Shown piece by piece: positions 24,016-24,581 of a stretch of DNA of 24,581 bases. Each line of letters begins with the position of its first letter. Position 1 is the stretch's first letter. A program made the translations under genes and the position numbers. Source of the stretch: JBKECY01 sp047975025 (GTDB lineage: Bacteria; Bacillota; Clostridia; Lachnospirales; Lachnospiraceae). Under the pieces are notes generated by a model. It made no database searches. It was given only the letters and a program-made list of their open reading frames with translations, and was not told the DNA's origin. The stretch is taken from positions 1-24,581 of the forward strand of contig JBKECY010000051.1 of the NCBI GenBank assembly GCA_047975025.1, written 5' to 3'.

Positions 24016-24390
24016 ATGAGGGATTTCTTACCATTCACTGTTTCTGTTGGCAACGGGAGCCGTTACGAAATCATCGCAACGGCCATTGCCTGCGGAAATG
24101 ATTTGACAATTGCGGTATGCGGCGGGACTTTGCACCATGTCGGTGCCATCTCCACAGCGTATTGGGAAGGCAGTCATCTGCGACTGCATACCTATGGTAT
24201 TCCCGCACACCGTGACCATTTAGTTGCAGAAATGTTCGCAGCACGCTTTGCCAGGCACTTTCATAACCATACAGCAGTCAGCGCAGGTATACATATTGAC
24301 GATACTGTAAAAACAGAGATTGAGCTTTTGCTTCACAACAGCCAAGACTGCTGCGAGCTTTTGCTGTCCGCTCTTGCGGCAGACGTATAA
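24016..24390 (+). CDS. LpdD-like prenylated flavin chaperone
   Basis: The 124-residue protein matches the LpdD-like domain linked to gallate-type UbiD decarboxylases: GNDLTIAVCGGTLHHVGAIS (27-46), then a helix, then VSAGIHIDD (88-96). LpdD-like proteins are thought to help load or protect prenyl-FMN in the UbiD partner. I start at 24016, because AAAGGAG lies 7 bases before this ATG. An upstream in-frame ATG overlaps that site. The gene is divergent from ubiX across 147 bases containing the LysR-type box. It completes an LpdB/LpdC/LpdD-like set. It ends at a strong bidirectional terminator. Confidence 0.82.
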   Translation: MRDFLPFTVSVGNGSRYEIIATAIACGNDLTIAVCGGTLHHVGAISTAYWEGSHLRLHTYGIPAHRDHLVAEMFAARFARHFHNHTAVSAGIHIDDTVKTEIELLLHNSQDCCELLLSALAADV

Positions 24391-24417
24391 GGAAGCATAC
24401 GGATAGTTTCGGGCAAC

Positions 24418-24467
24418 AAAAAACACGCGGCAGACCAATCAGTTCGTTGATCTATCGCGTGTTTTTT
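24418..24467. terminator. Bidirectional intrinsic terminator
   Basis: A perfect 12-bp stem (24418-24429 with 24456-24467) has an A-run on the left and a T-run on the right. Further imperfect pairing lies inside it. It sits between the convergent LpdD-like gene and the gene at the window edge and can stop both. Confidence 0.9.
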
Positions 24468-24478
24468 TACCTATTCAA

Positions 24479-24581
24479 TTAATTAATGACAGCCGTACTC
24501 TCTTGTGAATCAGGCATAGACTGTTCCGTCTGCGGCGCCGAGCCGGAATTGGTATCCATTCCACCACCTGAAAACGGCTGG
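24479..24581 (-). CDS. C-terminal end of an unidentified protein (partial)
   Basis: The last 33 codons of a minus-strand frame are open from the window edge to TAA at 24479. The peptide is Gly/Ser/Gln-rich and looks like a disordered tail (QPFSGGGMDTNSGSAPQTEQ, then ...STAVIN). The bidirectional terminator immediately after the stop supports a real gene end. The product cannot be named. Low-complexity tails of this kind are common on surface or lipoprotein-type proteins. Confidence 0.5.
   Translation of the reverse strand, partial: QPFSGGGMDTNSGSAPQTEQSMPDSQESTAVIN

Noticed and set aside
1..24581. CRISPR array, rRNA, tRNA, riboswitch, replication origin
   Set aside because: No regularly spaced repeats or RNA gene structures were seen on either strand, and leaders are too short for known riboswitches.

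Overview
The window looks like the chromosome of an anaerobic Gram-positive bacterium of the Clostridia, probably Lachnospiraceae-like. The reasons are strong AGGAGG-type ribosome binding sites, lipoproteins with short lipoboxes, intrinsic terminators, an ECF sigma/DUF4179 anti-sigma pair, HxlR and AbiE modules, moderate base composition with AT-rich intergenic DNA, and no outer-membrane genes. Almost every gene is on the minus strand. I saw no rRNA, tRNA, CRISPR array or intact insertion sequence.

Left part (1-9.0 kb), housekeeping and accessory genes. In order: a short VOC/glyoxalase-like gene behind a striking 27-bp-arm palindrome; a three-gene ABC-2 exporter/lipoprotein cluster; the ECF sigma/anti-sigma pair; a NAD(P)H-binding oxidoreductase divergent from an HxlR regulator; a pair of cysteine-containing DUF genes (DUF3786, DUF2115-like); and a complete AbiEi/AbiEii type IV toxin-antitoxin operon with an inverted-repeat operator laid over its promoter.

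Right part (9.0-24.5 kb), a catabolic locus that I regard as the main discovery candidate. A LysR regulator (16982-17869) sits among three minus-strand transcription units. (i) ubiX, aldehyde dehydrogenase, URO-D-fold protein, Fe-type alcohol dehydrogenase and an LpdC-like UbiD decarboxylase. (ii) A ribose-type ABC importer (binding protein, double ATPase, permease). (iii) A two-domain UGSC-like protein plus a FAD-dependent oxidoreductase. An LpdD-like prenyl-FMN chaperone gene diverges from ubiX. The UbiX/UbiD/LpdD trio matches the LpdB/LpdC/LpdD set known from gallate decarboxylation. The likely theme is therefore import of an aromatic or similar compound, alcohol/aldehyde oxidation to an acid, and prenyl-FMN-dependent decarboxylation. 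The substrate is not determined.

The three units share a promoter architecture I could read directly: a 17-bp LysR-type box TATTC-N7-GAATA (one copy ends in C), exactly 20 bp, a TTGNNN -35, exactly 17 bp, then a -10. The box centre falls near -65, the classic LysR activator position. A fourth copy with the same 20/17 spacing lies about 12.5 kb away, inside the large palindrome upstream of the VOC gene. That links the VOC gene to the same regulon. DUF2284 (9043-9606) and LysR have their own ordinary promoters without the box.
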